64,000 bases of DNA from Actinacidiphila yeochonensis CN732 (GTDB lineage Bacteria > Actinomycetota > Actinomycetes > Streptomycetales > Streptomycetaceae): positions 1,798,001-1,862,000 of the forward strand of contig NZ_JQNR01000005.1 of the NCBI RefSeq assembly GCF_000745345.1, in the 5' to 3' direction. The notes beneath the pieces are model-generated. The model worked only from the letters and a program-made list of their open reading frames with translations, was not told the origin of the DNA and made no database searches. Below, in pieces: positions 1 through 10,509 of the stretch (the first letter of the stretch is position 1; the number at the start of each line of letters is the position of its first letter). The position numbers were made by a program, and so were the translations under genes.

Positions 1-593
1 TCGTACGAGCTCGGGCCGGTGGCGCCGTAGACGTACGGCTTGCCGATCTGCGCCTTGAGGAAGGCGATCAGCTGGTCGACCTTGCTGCCCGAGGCGGGGG
101 CGGCCGTGGTGGTGGCCGAGGCGTTCGACGCCGTGGCCGCGGAGGACGCGGCCGAGGACGACGAGGTCGAGGAGGCCGACGCGGCGGCAGAGGCGGCCTT
201 GGCGGCCTTGGCGCGCTCGCGCGCGGCCTTCGCCGCGGCGGCCTTGGCGCGGGCCTTGTGGTGCAGGGCGGCCGCCTTCTGGCGGGCCTCGGTCGCGGCC
301 TGCTCCTTCTCCGCGGAGAGGGCGGCGGACAGCGCCTCCTGCTCCAGGACGCCGACGGCCCGCTGCGTGGAGGCGGCGGACAGCAGGGAGGGCCGCGGGT
401 TCGCGGTGGCGACGGCGGCGGTGCCGGCCGCCGTGGTGTCGTGAGAGGTCTCCGCCATGGCGGGAGCGGCCGCGCCGCAGAGTGCGAGCGCGCTGACGAC
501 GCCGCCGACGAGTCCGGCCCTGCGGACCCAGGTGCGGGTCGAACGGGGCGCCGCGTTCCGTCGGCGGCTGGTATGGGTATGCGTGTCGGACAT
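1..593 (-). CDS. NlpC/P60-family secreted peptidoglycan hydrolase (3' end outside window)
   Basis: Read on the minus strand from ATG at 593, the frame stays open to the window edge (197 codons). Residues 1-47 form a signal peptide: Arg-rich start, hydrophobic core, cleavage after AMA. Next come about 115 Ala/Lys/Glu/Ser-rich residues, probably a coiled coil and linker. From about residue 166 the sequence SKVDQLIAFLKAQIGKPYVY is the start of an NlpC/P60 endopeptidase domain. The catalytic Cys and His lie off the window. By family it would cleave peptide stems of peptidoglycan outside the cell. It is divergent from nuoA, a neighbourhood I recall from Streptomyces. Confidence 0.85.
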   Translation of the reverse strand, partial: MSDTHTHTSRRRNAAPRSTRTWVRRAGLVGGVVSALALCGAAAPAMAETSHDTTAAGTAAVATANPRPSLLSAASTQRAVGVLEQEALSAALSAEKEQAATEARQKAAALHHKARAKAAAAKAARERAKAAKAASAAASASSTSSSSAASSAATASNASATTTAAPASGSKVDQLIAFLKAQIGKPYVYGATGPSSY

Positions 594-697
594 CGTCCGA
601 TAGCTGTTCGGGGACATGCGTCTCTGGCTATCAGCTGTGAATGGTTCCGTTCAATAAAGGTGGCTTGCGCCACAGTTGGCGTGTCCACGGCTCAAAT

Positions 698-716
698 GCC
701 CGATTCACGATCGGGC
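698..716 (-). promoter_or_regulatory. Leader hairpin upstream of the NlpC/P60 gene
   Basis: GCCCGAT and ATCGGGC form a perfect 7-bp stem with a 5-base loop. On the minus strand the stem is followed by ATTTG. It lies about 105 bases before the hydrolase ATG. It could be an attenuator, or simply a hairpin upstream of the true promoter; the transcription start is unknown. Confidence 0.3.
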
Positions 717-1075
717 GTGACGGGCGGGTTCGTCCCTTTTCGCAGCAACGGTTACTTATGCGCTCGTGCACGGTTTCACACGCGTCATTCCTGGGTTCCC
801 GGGGTCACCCGACCGTGTCGCGGAGCGCTACCACGGCCCTCGGTCCACCGCTAGTTTGCCAGCGGGCGGTGTCGTTTGATAATGGAGTCGCGGCGCTGAC
901 CAGTGGTAACACCCGTGGATGTGACGCGAAGTGATCGTTTGTGTTCAATCCGCCGCGTGCTGGCAGCTCATCTGACTTCATGATCGTTCGTCAGGTGGTG
1001 GAGATCACAAAGTCCGTCCGTACCCCCGTGTCGCAGATCACAGACTGGGAGGCATAGGATGCAGGCGATCTGGGC

Positions 1076-1093
1076 TTGTGAACTGCCTCACAT
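1076..1093 (+). promoter_or_regulatory. Rex-type redox operator in the nuoA promoter region
   Basis: TTGTGAACTGCCTCACAT matches the Streptomyces Rex consensus TTGTGAA-N4-TTCACAA at 12 of 14 defined positions. Rex is an NADH/NAD+ sensing repressor known to act on nuo and cyd promoters in Streptomyces. The site lies 92 bases upstream of the nuoA GTG and just after a TAGGAT hexamer, so bound Rex could block initiation or escape. The assignment is by motif and target gene only. Confidence 0.7.
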
Positions 1094-1184
1094 ATCCGCG
1101 ATCTTCGCGGATCCGGTGACGCTGCCCACGAGTTCGGTCACGGTCCGTACATCAGTCACTGTCGACTGGAAGGAGCGGGGGACG

Positions 1185-1544
1185 GTGAACGCCTACGCGC
1201 CCATCATCGTGCTGGGCGGCCTCGCGGCCGGCTTCGCGATCTTCTCCGTTTTCATGGCCTCGATCATCGGGCCGAAACGGTACAACCGGGCCAAGTTGGA
1301 AGCGTACGAGTGCGGTATCGAGCCCACGCCGCAACCGGCGGGCGGCGGCCGCTTCCCGATCAAGTACTACCTGACGGCGATGCTGTTCATCGTCTTCGAC
1401 ATCGAGATCGTCTTCCTCTATCCCTGGGCGGTCACCTTCGACCGGCTGGGGATGTTCGGGCTCGTCGAGATGCTCCTGTTCGTGCTGACCGTCTTCGTCG
1501 CCTACGCCTACGTGTGGCGGCGCGGCGGCCTGGAGTGGGACTAG
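1185..1544 (+). CDS. nuoA: NADH-quinone oxidoreductase subunit A
   Basis: This 119-residue membrane subunit of complex I has three hydrophobic segments. The conserved loop [10 protein letters not shown] and the motif [12 protein letters not shown] are typical of NuoA. GTG at 1185 is chosen because GGAAGGAG (1168-1175) sits 9 bases upstream and because the protein then starts like other NuoA proteins ([11 protein letters not shown]). The upstream ATG at 1059 would add an unrelated leader and overlap the Rex-like operator. It is the first gene of the 14-gene operon. A 94-base gap separates it from nuoB. Confidence 0.95.
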   Translation: MNAYAPIIVLGGLAAGFAIFSVFMASIIGPKRYNRAKLEAYECGIEPTPQPAGGGRFPIKYYLTAMLFIVFDIEIVFLYPWAVTFDRLGMFGLVEMLLFVLTVFVAYAYVWRRGGLEWD

Positions 1545-1638
1545 CGGGGCCGCGGCGCGGCCGGGCTCTCCCAGGCCGCGCCACAGACACAACGCACAGA
1601 CGGCGACCAGGGGACCGAGGAGACCAGGAGCCAACCCA

Positions 1639-2193
1639 ATGGGTATCGAAGAGAAACTGCCGAGTGGATTCCTGCTGACGACGGTGGAGACGGCGGCGGG
1701 CTGGGTGCGTAAGGCGTCGGTCTTCCCGGCCACCTTCGGCCTCGCCTGCTGCGCCATCGAGATGATGACCACCGGCGCCGGGCGCTACGACATGGCCCGG
1801 TTCGGCATGGAGGTCTTCCGCGGCTCCCCGCGCCAGGCCGACCTGATGATCGTCGCCGGCCGGGTGAGCCAGAAGATGGCGCCGGTGCTGCGGCAGGTCT
1901 ACGACCAGATGCCGAATCCCAAGTGGGTCATCTCGATGGGCGTGTGCGCCTCCAGCGGCGGCATGTTCAACAACTACGCGATCGTGCAGGGCGTCGACCA
2001 CGTCGTACCGGTCGACATCTACCTGCCCGGCTGCCCGCCGCGGCCCGAGATGCTGCTGGACGCGATCCTCAAGCTGCACGAGAAGATCCAGCACGGAAAG
2101 CTCGGCGTCAACGCCCGGGACGCCGCCCGCGAGGCGGAGGAGGCGGCCCGCACCGCACTGCCCACCATCGAGATGAAGGGGCTGCTGCGATGA
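1639..2193 (+). CDS. nuoB: NADH-quinone oxidoreductase subunit B
   Basis: This 184-residue peripheral-arm subunit carries cluster N2, which passes electrons to quinone. The ligands are visible: the Cys pair in FGLACCAIE, the Cys in [10 protein letters not shown] and the Cys in [15 protein letters not shown] lies upstream of ATG 1639. The C-terminal 35 residues are Glu/Ala/Arg-rich and go beyond the conserved domain. Its TGA overlaps the nuoC ATG as ATGA. Confidence 0.97.
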   Translation: MGIEEKLPSGFLLTTVETAAGWVRKASVFPATFGLACCAIEMMTTGAGRYDMARFGMEVFRGSPRQADLMIVAGRVSQKMAPVLRQVYDQMPNPKWVISMGVCASSGGMFNNYAIVQGVDHVVPVDIYLPGCPPRPEMLLDAILKLHEKIQHGKLGVNARDAAREAEEAARTALPTIEMKGLLR

Positions 2194-2927
2194 GCTCCTC
2201 CACACCCCCGGCCGGCGGCACCCCCGACGAGGCCGGCAACCAGGTCCCCGTCCAGCGCGACGCGTCCGGCGAGCCCATCGGCGTCCGCCGCGGCATGTTC
2301 GGCGCGGAGAAGGGCGGCGACACCTCCGGCTACGGCGGCCTGGTGCGCACCGTCCGGCTGCCCGGCCCCAGCTCCCGCCCCTACGGCGGCGTCTTCGACG
2401 AGATCGCCGACGAGTTGGAGGGCGCGCTGGAGGAGCAGGGCCTGCCGCCGGGCGAGGCGATCGAGCAGACCGTGGTGGACCGCGGCGAACTCACCTTCCA
2501 CATCGCCCGCGAGCACCTGCTGCGCACCGCCCGCACCCTGCGCGACGACCCGGCGCTCCGCTTCGAGCTCTGCACCGGCGTCAGCGGCGTGCACTACCCG
2601 GGCGACAAGGGCCGCGAGCTGCACGCCGTCTACCACCTGCGGTCGCTCACGCACGGCCGGCTGATCCGGCTGGAGGTCAGCTGCCCCGACGCCGACCCGC
2701 ACCTGCCGTCCCTGGTCGGCGTCTACCCGGCCAACGACTGGCACGAGCGGGAGACCTACGACTTCTTCGGCATCGTCTTCGACGGCCACCCCGCGCTCAC
2801 CCGGATCATGATGCCGGACGACTGGCCCGGCCACCCGCAGCGCAAGGACTACCCGCTCGGCGGTATCCCCGTCGAGTACAAGGGCGCCCAGATCCCGGCT
2901 CCGGACCAGCGGAGGTCGTACTCATGA
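2190..2927 (+). CDS. nuoC: NADH-quinone oxidoreductase subunit C
   Basis: This 245-residue 30-kDa subunit joins NuoD in the connecting fragment. It shows the family motif [18 protein letters not shown] followed by [11 protein letters not shown]. The first 70 residues are a Pro/Gly-rich extension, common in actinomycetes. ATG 2190 overlaps the nuoB stop, and the nuoC stop overlaps the nuoD ATG at 2924, so the three genes are probably translationally coupled. C and D are separate genes here, not fused as in E. coli. Confidence 0.96.
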   Translation: MSSSTPPAGGTPDEAGNQVPVQRDASGEPIGVRRGMFGAEKGGDTSGYGGLVRTVRLPGPSSRPYGGVFDEIADELEGALEEQGLPPGEAIEQTVVDRGELTFHIAREHLLRTARTLRDDPALRFELCTGVSGVHYPGDKGRELHAVYHLRSLTHGRLIRLEVSCPDADPHLPSLVGVYPANDWHERETYDFFGIVFDGHPALTRIMMPDDWPGHPQRKDYPLGGIPVEYKGAQIPAPDQRRSYS

Positions 2928-4261
2928 GCAGCGGATACGCATCCCCCCGGCCGGCCGAGGAGCGGGAGACCACCGAGGGCCGGGTCTTCACCGTCACCGG
3001 CGGCGACTGGGACGAGCTGGCCGAGACCGTCGGCAAGGCCGACGACGAGCGGATCATCGTCAACATGGGGCCGCAGCACCCGTCCACCCACGGGGTGCTC
3101 CGGCTGATCCTGGAGATCGACGGCGAGACGGTCACCGAGGCCCGCTCGGGCATCGGCTACCTGCACACCGGCATCGAGAAGAACATGGAGTTCCGGACGT
3201 GGACCCAGGGGTCCACCTTCGTGACGCGCATGGACTACCTCACGCCGCTGTTCAACGAGACCGCCTACTGCCTCGCGGTGGAGAAGCTGCTCGGCGTCAC
3301 CGAGCAGGTGCCCGACCGGGCCACCGTGATCCGCGTGATGCTGATGGAGCTCAACCGGATCTCCTCCCACCTGGTGGCCATCGCCACCGGCGGCATGGAG
3401 CTGGGCGCCACCACGATCATGATCTACGGCTTCCGCGACCGCGAACTGATCCTCGACATCTTCGAGCTGATCACCGGCCTGCGGATGAACCACGCCTACG
3501 TCCGGCCCGGCGGCCTCGCCCAGGACCTGCCGCCCGGCGCGGTCGACCAGGTCAGGGAGTTCGTCAAGACCTTCCGCAAGAACCTGCCGGAGTACGACAA
3601 GCTCGCCACCGGCAACCCCATCTTCAAGGGCCGCATGCAGGACGTCGGCTACCTGGACCTGACCGGCTGCATGGCGCTCGGCGCCACCGGCCCGATCCTG
3701 CGCGCCGCCGGCCTGCCGCACGACCTGCGCAAGACCGACCCCTACTGCGGTTACGAGAACTACGAGTTCGAGATCCCCACCGCCGACAGCTGCGACTCCT
3801 ACGGCCGCTTCCTGGTGCGGCTGGCGGAGATGGAGCAGAGCCTGCGGATCGTCGAGCAGTGCCTGGACCGGCTCGCCCCCGGCCCGGTGATGATCGCGGA
3901 CAAGAAGATCGCCTGGCCCGCGCAGCTCGCCCTCGGCCCGGACGGCATGGGCAACTCGCTGGACCACATCAAGAAGATCATGGGCACCTCCATGGAGGCC
4001 CTGATCCACCACTTCAAGCTGGTCACCGAGGGCTTCCGGGTGCCGCCCGGCCAGGCGTACTCGGCGGTGGAGTCGGCCAAGGGGGAGCTCGGCGTGCACG
4101 TCGTCAGCGACGGCGGCACCCGGCCCTACCGGGTCCACTTCCGCGACCCCTCCTTCTCCAACCTCCAGACGATGGCCGCGATGTGCGAGGGCGGCCAGGT
4201 CGCCGACGTCATCGTCGCCGTCGCGTCCATCGACCCCGTGATGGGAGGTGTCGACCGGTGA
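2924..4261 (+). CDS. nuoD: NADH-quinone oxidoreductase subunit D
   Basis: This 445-residue 49-kDa subunit forms the quinone pocket with NuoB. It has the conserved [14 protein letters not shown] segment with the pocket His residues, HTGIEKNME, and the usual C-terminus DPVMGGVDR. It starts within the ATGA overlap with nuoC and ends within a GTGA overlap with nuoE. It is the only NuoD in the window; the second nuo cluster has none. Confidence 0.97.
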   Translation: MSSGYASPRPAEERETTEGRVFTVTGGDWDELAETVGKADDERIIVNMGPQHPSTHGVLRLILEIDGETVTEARSGIGYLHTGIEKNMEFRTWTQGSTFVTRMDYLTPLFNETAYCLAVEKLLGVTEQVPDRATVIRVMLMELNRISSHLVAIATGGMELGATTIMIYGFRDRELILDIFELITGLRMNHAYVRPGGLAQDLPPGAVDQVREFVKTFRKNLPEYDKLATGNPIFKGRMQDVGYLDLTGCMALGATGPILRAAGLPHDLRKTDPYCGYENYEFEIPTADSCDSYGRFLVRLAEMEQSLRIVEQCLDRLAPGPVMIADKKIAWPAQLALGPDGMGNSLDHIKKIMGTSMEALIHHFKLVTEGFRVPPGQAYSAVESAKGELGVHVVSDGGTRPYRVHFRDPSFSNLQTMAAMCEGGQVADVIVAVASIDPVMGGVDR

Positions 4262-5178
4262 CCTCGGCCCCGCACGACACGCACCAGCCCGCACCCGGCG
4301 GCCCGGCCGGCGCCCACGGCGTCGAGCTGGGCATGCCCGAACTGCCCGCCGCCGACTACCCCGCGGACGTCCGCGAGCGACTCGACCGCGACGCCCGCGA
4401 GATCATCACCCGCTACCCCGGCTCCCGCAGCGCCCTGCTGCCGCTGCTGCACCTCGTGCAGTCCGAGGAGGGCCACGTCACCCGCACCGGCGTCCGGTTC
4501 TGCGCCGAGACGCTGGGGCTGACCACCGCCGAGGTCACCGCGGTCGCCACCTTCTACACCATGTACCGGCGCCGCCCCTCCGGCGACTACCAGGTCGGGG
4601 TCTGCACCAACACGCTGTGCGCGGTGATGGGCGGCGACGCGATCTTCGACGACCTCAAGGAGCACCTCGGCCTCGGCAACGGCGAGACCACCGCCGACGG
4701 CAAGGTCACCCTGGAGCACATCGAGTGCAACGCGGCCTGCGACTACGCCCCGGTGGTGATGGTCAACTGGGAGTTCTTCGACAACCAGACCCCGGAGTCC
4801 GCGCGCGCCCTGGTCGACGACCTGCTCGCCGGCCGCGAGGTGCGGCCCACCCGCGGCGCGCCGCTGTGCACCTACCGCGAGACCTCCCGCATCCTGGCCG
4901 GCTTCCCCGACGAGCGGGCCGGAGCCGTCGAGGCCACCGGCGGCGCCGGCCAGGCGTCGCTGGCCGGCCTGCGGCTGCACCGCGGCGAGACCCCGGCCCG
5001 CGTCGTCGGCCAGCGCGGCAACCCGCCGCAGAACGAGGCCGGGCTGTACGACACCCCCGGCACGCCCTCGCCGGCCGACCACCCCAGCTCGCACGACGCG
5101 CCCGAGCGGACCGCCGAGTCCGGCCCCGACCACCCGGCCGACCCGGTCGCCGACCACGCCACCGAGGAGGGACGATGA
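4258..5178 (+). CDS. nuoE: NADH-quinone oxidoreductase subunit E
   Basis: This 24-kDa subunit (306 residues) carries the [2Fe-2S] cluster N1a of the NADH module. The ligand pairs are visible in [13 protein letters not shown] and [15 protein letters not shown] 4258 is chosen from the GTGA overlap with nuoD, with GGAGG nearby. It is longer than the usual 160-240 residues because of a hydrophilic Pro/His/Asp/Glu-rich C-terminal tail of about 70 residues, probably disordered. Confidence 0.95.
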   Translation: MTSAPHDTHQPAPGGPAGAHGVELGMPELPAADYPADVRERLDRDAREIITRYPGSRSALLPLLHLVQSEEGHVTRTGVRFCAETLGLTTAEVTAVATFYTMYRRRPSGDYQVGVCTNTLCAVMGGDAIFDDLKEHLGLGNGETTADGKVTLEHIECNAACDYAPVVMVNWEFFDNQTPESARALVDDLLAGREVRPTRGAPLCTYRETSRILAGFPDERAGAVEATGGAGQASLAGLRLHRGETPARVVGQRGNPPQNEAGLYDTPGTPSPADHPSSHDAPERTAESGPDHPADPVADHATEEGR

Positions 5179-6509
5179 CCGTAGAACCGGCCGAGAAGCT
5201 GCTGGCCCCGGTCCTTTCGGCGTTCTGGGACGACCCGCGGTCATGGACACTCGACACCTACCGCCGGCACGAGGGCTACCAGGCGCTGACCAAGGCCCTC
5301 GCCATGGCGCCGGACGACCTCATCGCGTACGTCAAGGACTCCGGGCTGCGCGGCCGCGGCGGCGCCGGCTTCCCCACCGGCATGAAGTGGCAGTTCATCC
5401 CGCAGGGCGACGGCAAGCCGCACTACCTCGTCGTCAACGCCGACGAGTCCGAGCCCGGGACGTGCAAGGACATCCCGCTGCTCTTCGCCAACCCGCACGC
5501 GCTGATCGAGGGCATCGTCATCGCCTGCTGGGCGATCCGCTCCCACCACGCCTTCATCTACCTCCGCGGGGAGACCGTCCCCGTCCTGCGCCGGCTGCAC
5601 GAGGCCGTACGCGAGGCGTACGCCGCCGGCTACCTCGGCAAGGACATCAAGGGCAGCGGCTTCGACCTGGAACTCACCGTGCACGCCGGGGCCGGCGCGT
5701 ACATCTGCGGTGAGGAGACCGCGCTGCTGGACTCCCTGGAGGGCCGGCGCGGCCAGCCGAGGCTCCGGCCGCCCTTCCCCGCCGTGGAGGGGCTCTACGC
5801 CTGCCCCACCGTGGTGAACAACGTCGAGTCGATCGCCTCGGTTCCCGCCATCATCCAGCGGGGCAAGGAGTGGTTCCGCTCGATGGGCAGCGAGAAGTCC
5901 CCCGGCTTCACGCTCTACTCGCTCTCCGGGCACGTCGCCCGCCCCGGCCAGTACGAGGGCCCGCTCGGCCTCACCCTGCGCCAACTCCTCGACATGGGCG
6001 GCGGGATGCGCCCGGGCCACCGGCTGAAGTTCTGGACCCCGGGCGGCTCGTCCACCCCGATGTTCACCGAGGAGCATCTGGACGTGCCCCTGGACTACGA
6101 GGGCGTCGGCGCCGCCGGCTCCATGCTCGGCACCAAGGCCCTCCAGTGCTTCGACGAGACCACCTGCGTGGTGCGGGCGGTCACCCGGTGGACGGAGTTC
6201 TACGCCCACGAGTCCTGCGGCAAGTGCACCCCCTGCCGCGAAGGGACCTACTGGCTGGTCCAGTTGCTGCGGGACATCGAGGCCGGCAAGGGCCGGCCCG
6301 AAGACCTCGACAAGCTCCAGGACATCGCCGACAACATCAACGGCAAGTCCTTCTGCGCCCTGGGCGACGGAGCCGCCGCCCCCATCTTCTCCTCCCTGAA
6401 GTACTTCCGCGCGGAGTACGAGGAGCACATCGAGCGCAGGGGATGCCCCTTCGACCCGGCCCGCTCCACCGCCTGGGCGGACTCGTCCCGTACGGAGGCC
6501 CACGCGTGA
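5175..6509 (+). CDS. nuoF: NADH-quinone oxidoreductase subunit F (NADH- and FMN-binding)
   Basis: This 444-residue 51-kDa subunit oxidises NADH through FMN and passes electrons to cluster N3. The nucleotide-binding [16 protein letters not shown], the FMN-region [12 protein letters not shown] and the [4Fe-4S] motif [12 protein letters not shown], with a later Cys in SFCALGDG, are all present. ATG 5175 overlaps the nuoE stop as ATGA, after GAGGAGGGACG. Full length and intact. Confidence 0.97.
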   Translation: MTVEPAEKLLAPVLSAFWDDPRSWTLDTYRRHEGYQALTKALAMAPDDLIAYVKDSGLRGRGGAGFPTGMKWQFIPQGDGKPHYLVVNADESEPGTCKDIPLLFANPHALIEGIVIACWAIRSHHAFIYLRGETVPVLRRLHEAVREAYAAGYLGKDIKGSGFDLELTVHAGAGAYICGEETALLDSLEGRRGQPRLRPPFPAVEGLYACPTVVNNVESIASVPAIIQRGKEWFRSMGSEKSPGFTLYSLSGHVARPGQYEGPLGLTLRQLLDMGGGMRPGHRLKFWTPGGSSTPMFTEEHLDVPLDYEGVGAAGSMLGTKALQCFDETTCVVRAVTRWTEFYAHESCGKCTPCREGTYWLVQLLRDIEAGKGRPEDLDKLQDIADNINGKSFCALGDGAAAPIFSSLKYFRAEYEEHIERRGCPFDPARSTAWADSSRTEAHA

Positions 6510-9034
6510 CCGTCACCACCAACGACACCTCCGGGAGCCGGCCGGCCCCGCCGCCGGAGGACCTCGTGACCGTGACCATCGACGGCATCGCGGTCTCCGT
6601 CCCCAAGGGCACGCTGGTCATCCGCGCCGCGGAGCTGCTCGGCATCGAGATCCCCCGGTTCTGCGACCACCCGCTGCTCGACCCGGCCGGCGCCTGCCGG
6701 CAGTGCATCGTCGAGATCGAGGGCCAGCGCAAGCCGGTCGCGTCCTGCACCATCACCTGCACCGACGGCATGGTGATCAGCACCCAGCTCACCTCGCCGG
6801 TGGCCGAGAAGGCGCAGCGCGGCGTGATGGAGCTGCTGCTCATCAACCACCCGCTGGACTGCCCGATCTGCGACAAGGGCGGCGAGTGCCCGCTGCAGAA
6901 CCAGGCCATGCAGGTCGGCGACCCCGACAGCCGCTTCGAGGGGCGGAAGCGCACCTACGCCAAGCCGCTGCCGATCTCCGCGCAGGTGCTGCTCGACCGC
7001 GAGCGGTGCGTGCTGTGCGCGCGCTGCACCCGGTTCAGCAACCAGATCGCCGGCGACCCGATGATCGAGCTGCTGGAGCGCGGCGCGCTCCAGCAGGTGG
7101 GCACCGGCGAGGGCGACCCGTTCGAGTCGTACTTCTCCGGCAACACCATCCAGATCTGCCCGGTCGGAGCCCTCACCTCGGCCGCCTACCGGTTCCGCTC
7201 CCGCCCGTTCGACCTGGTCTCCTCGCCGTCGGTGTGCGAGCACTGCGCCGGCGGCTGCGCCACCCGCACCGACCACCGGCGCGGCAAGGTGATGCGGCGG
7301 CTGGCCGGCGACGACCCGGAGGTCAACGAGGAGTGGCTGTGCGACAAGGGCCGCTTCGGCTTCCGGTACGCCCAGCGGCCCGACCGGATCACCCACCCGC
7401 TGGTGCGGAACGACTCCGGTGAGCTCGTCGCCGCGAGCTGGCCGGAGGCGCTGGCCGCCGCCGCGCGCGGGCTGTCCGGCGCGCACGGCCGGGCCGCGGT
7501 GCTGGCCGGCGGCCGGCTCACCGTCGAGGACGCCTACGCCTACGGGAAGTTCGCCCGGGTGGTGCTCGGCACCAACGACGTCGACTTCCGGGCCCGCCCG
7601 CACTCCGCGGAGGAGGCCGACTTCCTGGCCGCCCACGTGGCCGGGCGCGGCGTGGACCTCGGCGGCCACGAGGGCGCCCTCACCCACACGCTGCTGGAGC
7701 AGGCGCCCGCGGTGCTGCTGGCCGGGCTGGAGGCCGAGGAGGAGGCCCCCGGGATCTTCCTGCGGCTGCGCAAGGCGCACCGCAAGCACCGGCAGCAGAC
7801 CTACGCGCTGGCCAGCCACGCCAGCCGCGGCCTGGACAAGGCCGGCGGCATCCTGCTGCCGGCCGCGCCCGGCACCGAGACGCAGTGGCTGAACGCGCTG
7901 GCCGCGGGCACCTCCGGCGAGGGCGGCGGCCGGGACGGCCTGGACGAGGCCGGCCGGCTGGCCGCCGAGGCGCTGCGGCAGCCCGGCGCCGCCATCCTGG
8001 TCGGCGAGCGGCTGGCCACCGTGGCCGGCGGCTACACCGCCGCGCTGCGGCTGGCCGCCGCCACCGGCGCCACCCTGGCGTGGGTGCCGCGGCGGGCCGG
8101 CGAGCGCGGCGCGGTCGAGGCCGGCGCGCTGCCCGGGCTGCTGCCCGGCGGCCGGCCGCTGACCGACCCGGCGGCCCGCGAGGAGGTCGCCCGGGTGTGG
8201 GGCCTGCCGTCGCTGCCGGTCCGCTCCGGACGCGACACCGGGCAGATCCTGGAGGCCGCGGCCGCCGGCGTGCTGGGCGCGCTGGTGGTCGGCGGCGTCG
8301 AGGTCGCGGACCTGCCGGACCCGGCGGCGGCGCGGGCCGCGCTGGACGCGGTCGGGTTCCTCGTCAGCCTGGAGCAGCGGCCCAGCGAGGTCACCGAGCG
8401 GGCCGACGTGGTGCTGCCGGTGGCCGCGGTGGTCGAGAAGGCCGGCACCTTCCTCAACTGGGAGGGCCGGGTGCGGATGTTCGCCGCCGCGATCAAGCCC
8501 GACCAGGCCACCACCCGCCACCAGCTGCCCGACGCCCGGGTGCTGACCATGCTCGCCGACGCCCTCGACGCGACGCTCGGCCTGGCCGGCACCGACCAGG
8601 CCCGCCGCGAGCTGGACCACCTCGCCGGCGGCTGGCCCGGCCCGTACGCGCCCGCCCCGCTGGAGGCGGCGGTGCCGCTGCCGCGGCCCGAACCCGGCCA
8701 GGCGGTACTGGCCGGCCACCGGCTGCTGCTGGACCAGGGCCGGCTCCAGGACGGCGACGACGCGCTCGCCGCGACCCGGCACGCGGCCGTCGCCCGGCTG
8801 TCGGCGGCCACCGCCGCGGAGGCGGGCGTCGCCGACGGCGAACCGCTCACCGTCACCGGCCCGGCCGGCTCGGTGACCCTGCCGCTGGCGGTCACCCCCA
8901 TGCCGGACCGGGTGGTGTGGCTGCCGCTGAACTCCCAGGGCGGCGGCGTCGCCACGGACACCGGCGCCCGCCCCGGGCAGGTCGTCTCCCTCGCCGGCCA
9001 GGCCGTGCGGGACAACGCGGAGGTGCAGTCGTGA
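6506..9034 (+). CDS. nuoG: NADH-quinone oxidoreductase subunit G
   Basis: This 842-residue 75-kDa subunit extends the electron wire from NuoF to NuoI. The N-terminal [2Fe-2S] ligands are Cys53, Cys64, Cys67 and Cys81. They are followed by the His-Cys3 site near [17 protein letters not shown], a CVLCARC...CPVGAL [4Fe-4S] set, and an extra CEHCAGGC...LC set matching the N7-type cluster found only in some bacteria. The rest is a molybdopterin-oxidoreductase-like domain. GTG 6506 overlaps the nuoF stop. Confidence 0.96.
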   Translation: MTVTTNDTSGSRPAPPPEDLVTVTIDGIAVSVPKGTLVIRAAELLGIEIPRFCDHPLLDPAGACRQCIVEIEGQRKPVASCTITCTDGMVISTQLTSPVAEKAQRGVMELLLINHPLDCPICDKGGECPLQNQAMQVGDPDSRFEGRKRTYAKPLPISAQVLLDRERCVLCARCTRFSNQIAGDPMIELLERGALQQVGTGEGDPFESYFSGNTIQICPVGALTSAAYRFRSRPFDLVSSPSVCEHCAGGCATRTDHRRGKVMRRLAGDDPEVNEEWLCDKGRFGFRYAQRPDRITHPLVRNDSGELVAASWPEALAAAARGLSGAHGRAAVLAGGRLTVEDAYAYGKFARVVLGTNDVDFRARPHSAEEADFLAAHVAGRGVDLGGHEGALTHTLLEQAPAVLLAGLEAEEEAPGIFLRLRKAHRKHRQQTYALASHASRGLDKAGGILLPAAPGTETQWLNALAAGTSGEGGGRDGLDEAGRLAAEALRQPGAAILVGERLATVAGGYTAALRLAAATGATLAWVPRRAGERGAVEAGALPGLLPGGRPLTDPAAREEVARVWGLPSLPVRSGRDTGQILEAAAAGVLGALVVGGVEVADLPDPAAARAALDAVGFLVSLEQRPSEVTERADVVLPVAAVVEKAGTFLNWEGRVRMFAAAIKPDQATTRHQLPDARVLTMLADALDATLGLAGTDQARRELDHLAGGWPGPYAPAPLEAAVPLPRPEPGQAVLAGHRLLLDQGRLQDGDDALAATRHAAVARLSAATAAEAGVADGEPLTVTGPAGSVTLPLAVTPMPDRVVWLPLNSQGGGVATDTGARPGQVVSLAGQAVRDNAEVQS

Positions 9035-10509
9035 CCCCCCTGACCCAGCTGGCCGGCGGCGGCAGCCAGCTCGCCGCCACCACCGAGAACCTGTCGTTCT
9101 TCGGTACCGACCCGTGGTGGCTGATCGTCATCAAGGCGGTGTTCTGCTTCGCCTTCGCGATGCTGACGGTGCTCTTCTCCATCGTGTGGGAGCGCAAGGT
9201 CGTCGCGTGGATGCAGCTGCGCATCGGCCCGAACCGGCACGGCCCCTGGGGCATGCTCCAGTCGCTGGCCGACGGCGTGAAGCTGATGCTGAAGGAGGAC
9301 ATCGTCGTCAAGCGGGCGGACAAGGTGGTGTTCGTCCTCGCGCCGATCGTCGCCGCGATCCCCGCCTTCATGGCGTTCGCGGTGATCCCCTTCGGCCCGG
9401 CCGACAACCAGATCTCCGTCTTCGGCCACCGCACCGCGATGCAGCTCACCGACCTGCCGATCGGCATCCTCTACATCCTGGCCACCGCCTCCGTCGGCAT
9501 CTACGGCATCGTGCTGGCCGGCTGGTCGTCCGGCTCGACGTACCCGCTGCTGGGCGGCCTGCGCGCGTCGGCGCAGATGATCTCCTACGAGATCGCGATG
9601 GGCCTGTCGTTCGCGGCGGTCTTCCTCTACTCCGGCTCGATGTCGACCTCCACCATCGTCTCGGCCCAGCACGACCGCTGGTACGTGGTGCTGCTGCCGG
9701 TGTCGTTCCTCGTCTACATCTGCACGATGGTGGGCGAGACCAACCGCGCCCCCTTCGACATGCCGGAGTCCGAGGGCGACCTGGTCGGCGGCTTCAACAC
9801 CGAGTACAGCTCGATCAAGTTCGCGCTGTTCATGCTCGCCGAGTACGTGAACATGGTGACCGTCTCGGCGGTCGCCACCACCCTCTTCCTCGGCGGCTGG
9901 CGGGCCCCCTGGCCGATCAGCACCTTCTGGGAGGGCGCCAACCACGGCTGGTGGCCGCTGCTCTGGTTCGTCGTCAAGGTGCAGCTGCTGCTCTTCTTCT
10001 TCATCTGGCTGCGCGGCACCCTGCCCCGGGTCCGCTACGACCAGCTGATGAAGCTCGGCTGGAAGATCCTCATCCCCGTCTCGATGGTGTGGCTGATGCT
10101 GGTCGCCGCCGTCAAGGCGATGCGCGACGAGAACTACAGCTTCAGCCGGATCGTGCTGTACGTCGGCGCCGGCGTCGTCGCCCTGCTGCTGATCTCGCTG
10201 GTGGCGGACCTGCTGCGGGACCGGGGGGAGCGCGACGGAGCCGGCGGGGAGGGCGGCGGTCGGCTCGGGCCGCCGGAGCGGTTCGACCCGATGGCCGGCG
10301 GCTATCCGGTGCCGCCGCTGCCGGGCCAGGAGAGCGAGCACGTACCGCGCCGCCGCAGCCGGGCGCAGGCCCAGCTGGTCGGCGCGAACGGAGCCGGCGG
10401 GCCGGCACCCGGCGGCGGCGAGAGCCCCGAGGACGCAGGCCGTGCGGGCGCCGACCAGACCGAGAACGACGCCGAGCACACGGAGAACAAGGAGGACGGC
10501 GATGCCTGA
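9031..10509 (+). CDS. nuoH: NADH-quinone oxidoreductase subunit H
   Basis: This 492-residue membrane subunit forms the base of the quinone chamber. It shows [25 protein letters not shown] and the acidic loop [20 protein letters not shown], with about eight transmembrane segments. GTG 9031 overlaps the nuoG stop. After the last membrane span a hydrophilic Gly/Pro/Glu-rich tail of about 85 residues is appended; NuoH is usually 320-420 residues. The 3' end overlaps nuoI by 8 bases. Confidence 0.96.
   Translation: MTPLTQLAGGGSQLAATTENLSFFGTDPWWLIVIKAVFCFAFAMLTVLFSIVWERKVVAWMQLRIGPNRHGPWGMLQSLADGVKLMLKEDIVVKRADKVVFVLAPIVAAIPAFMAFAVIPFGPADNQISVFGHRTAMQLTDLPIGILYILATASVGIYGIVLAGWSSGSTYPLLGGLRASAQMISYEIAMGLSFAAVFLYSGSMSTSTIVSAQHDRWYVVLLPVSFLVYICTMVGETNRAPFDMPESEGDLVGGFNTEYSSIKFALFMLAEYVNMVTVSAVATTLFLGGWRAPWPISTFWEGANHGWWPLLWFVVKVQLLLFFFIWLRGTLPRVRYDQLMKLGWKILIPVSMVWLMLVAAVKAMRDENYSFSRIVLYVGAGVVALLLISLVADLLRDRGERDGAGGEGGGRLGPPERFDPMAGGYPVPPLPGQESEHVPRRRSRAQAQLVGANGAGGPAPGGGESPEDAGRAGADQTENDAEHTENKEDGDA

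Larger units (their letters stand above)
594..1184. other. Divergent intergenic region, NlpC/P60 gene / nuoA
   Basis: No gene is visible in these 591 bases. The region holds the leader of the minus-strand hydrolase gene, including a perfect 7-bp hairpin at 698-716, and the nuoA promoter region. AGATCACA occurs twice, at 1002-1009 and 1035-1042, 33 bases apart. A possible -10 hexamer TAGGAT lies at 1055-1060, just before the Rex-like operator. The frame from ATG 1059 into nuoA is open, but its first 42 codons do not resemble NuoA and overlap the operator. Confidence 0.6.

Noticed and set aside
780..900. Canonical ydaO (cyclic-di-AMP) riboswitch before the NlpC/P60 gene
   Set aside because: Some motifs resemble it, but GGGTGACC precedes GGGAACCCA, the reverse of the canonical order, and the closing helix is not evident.
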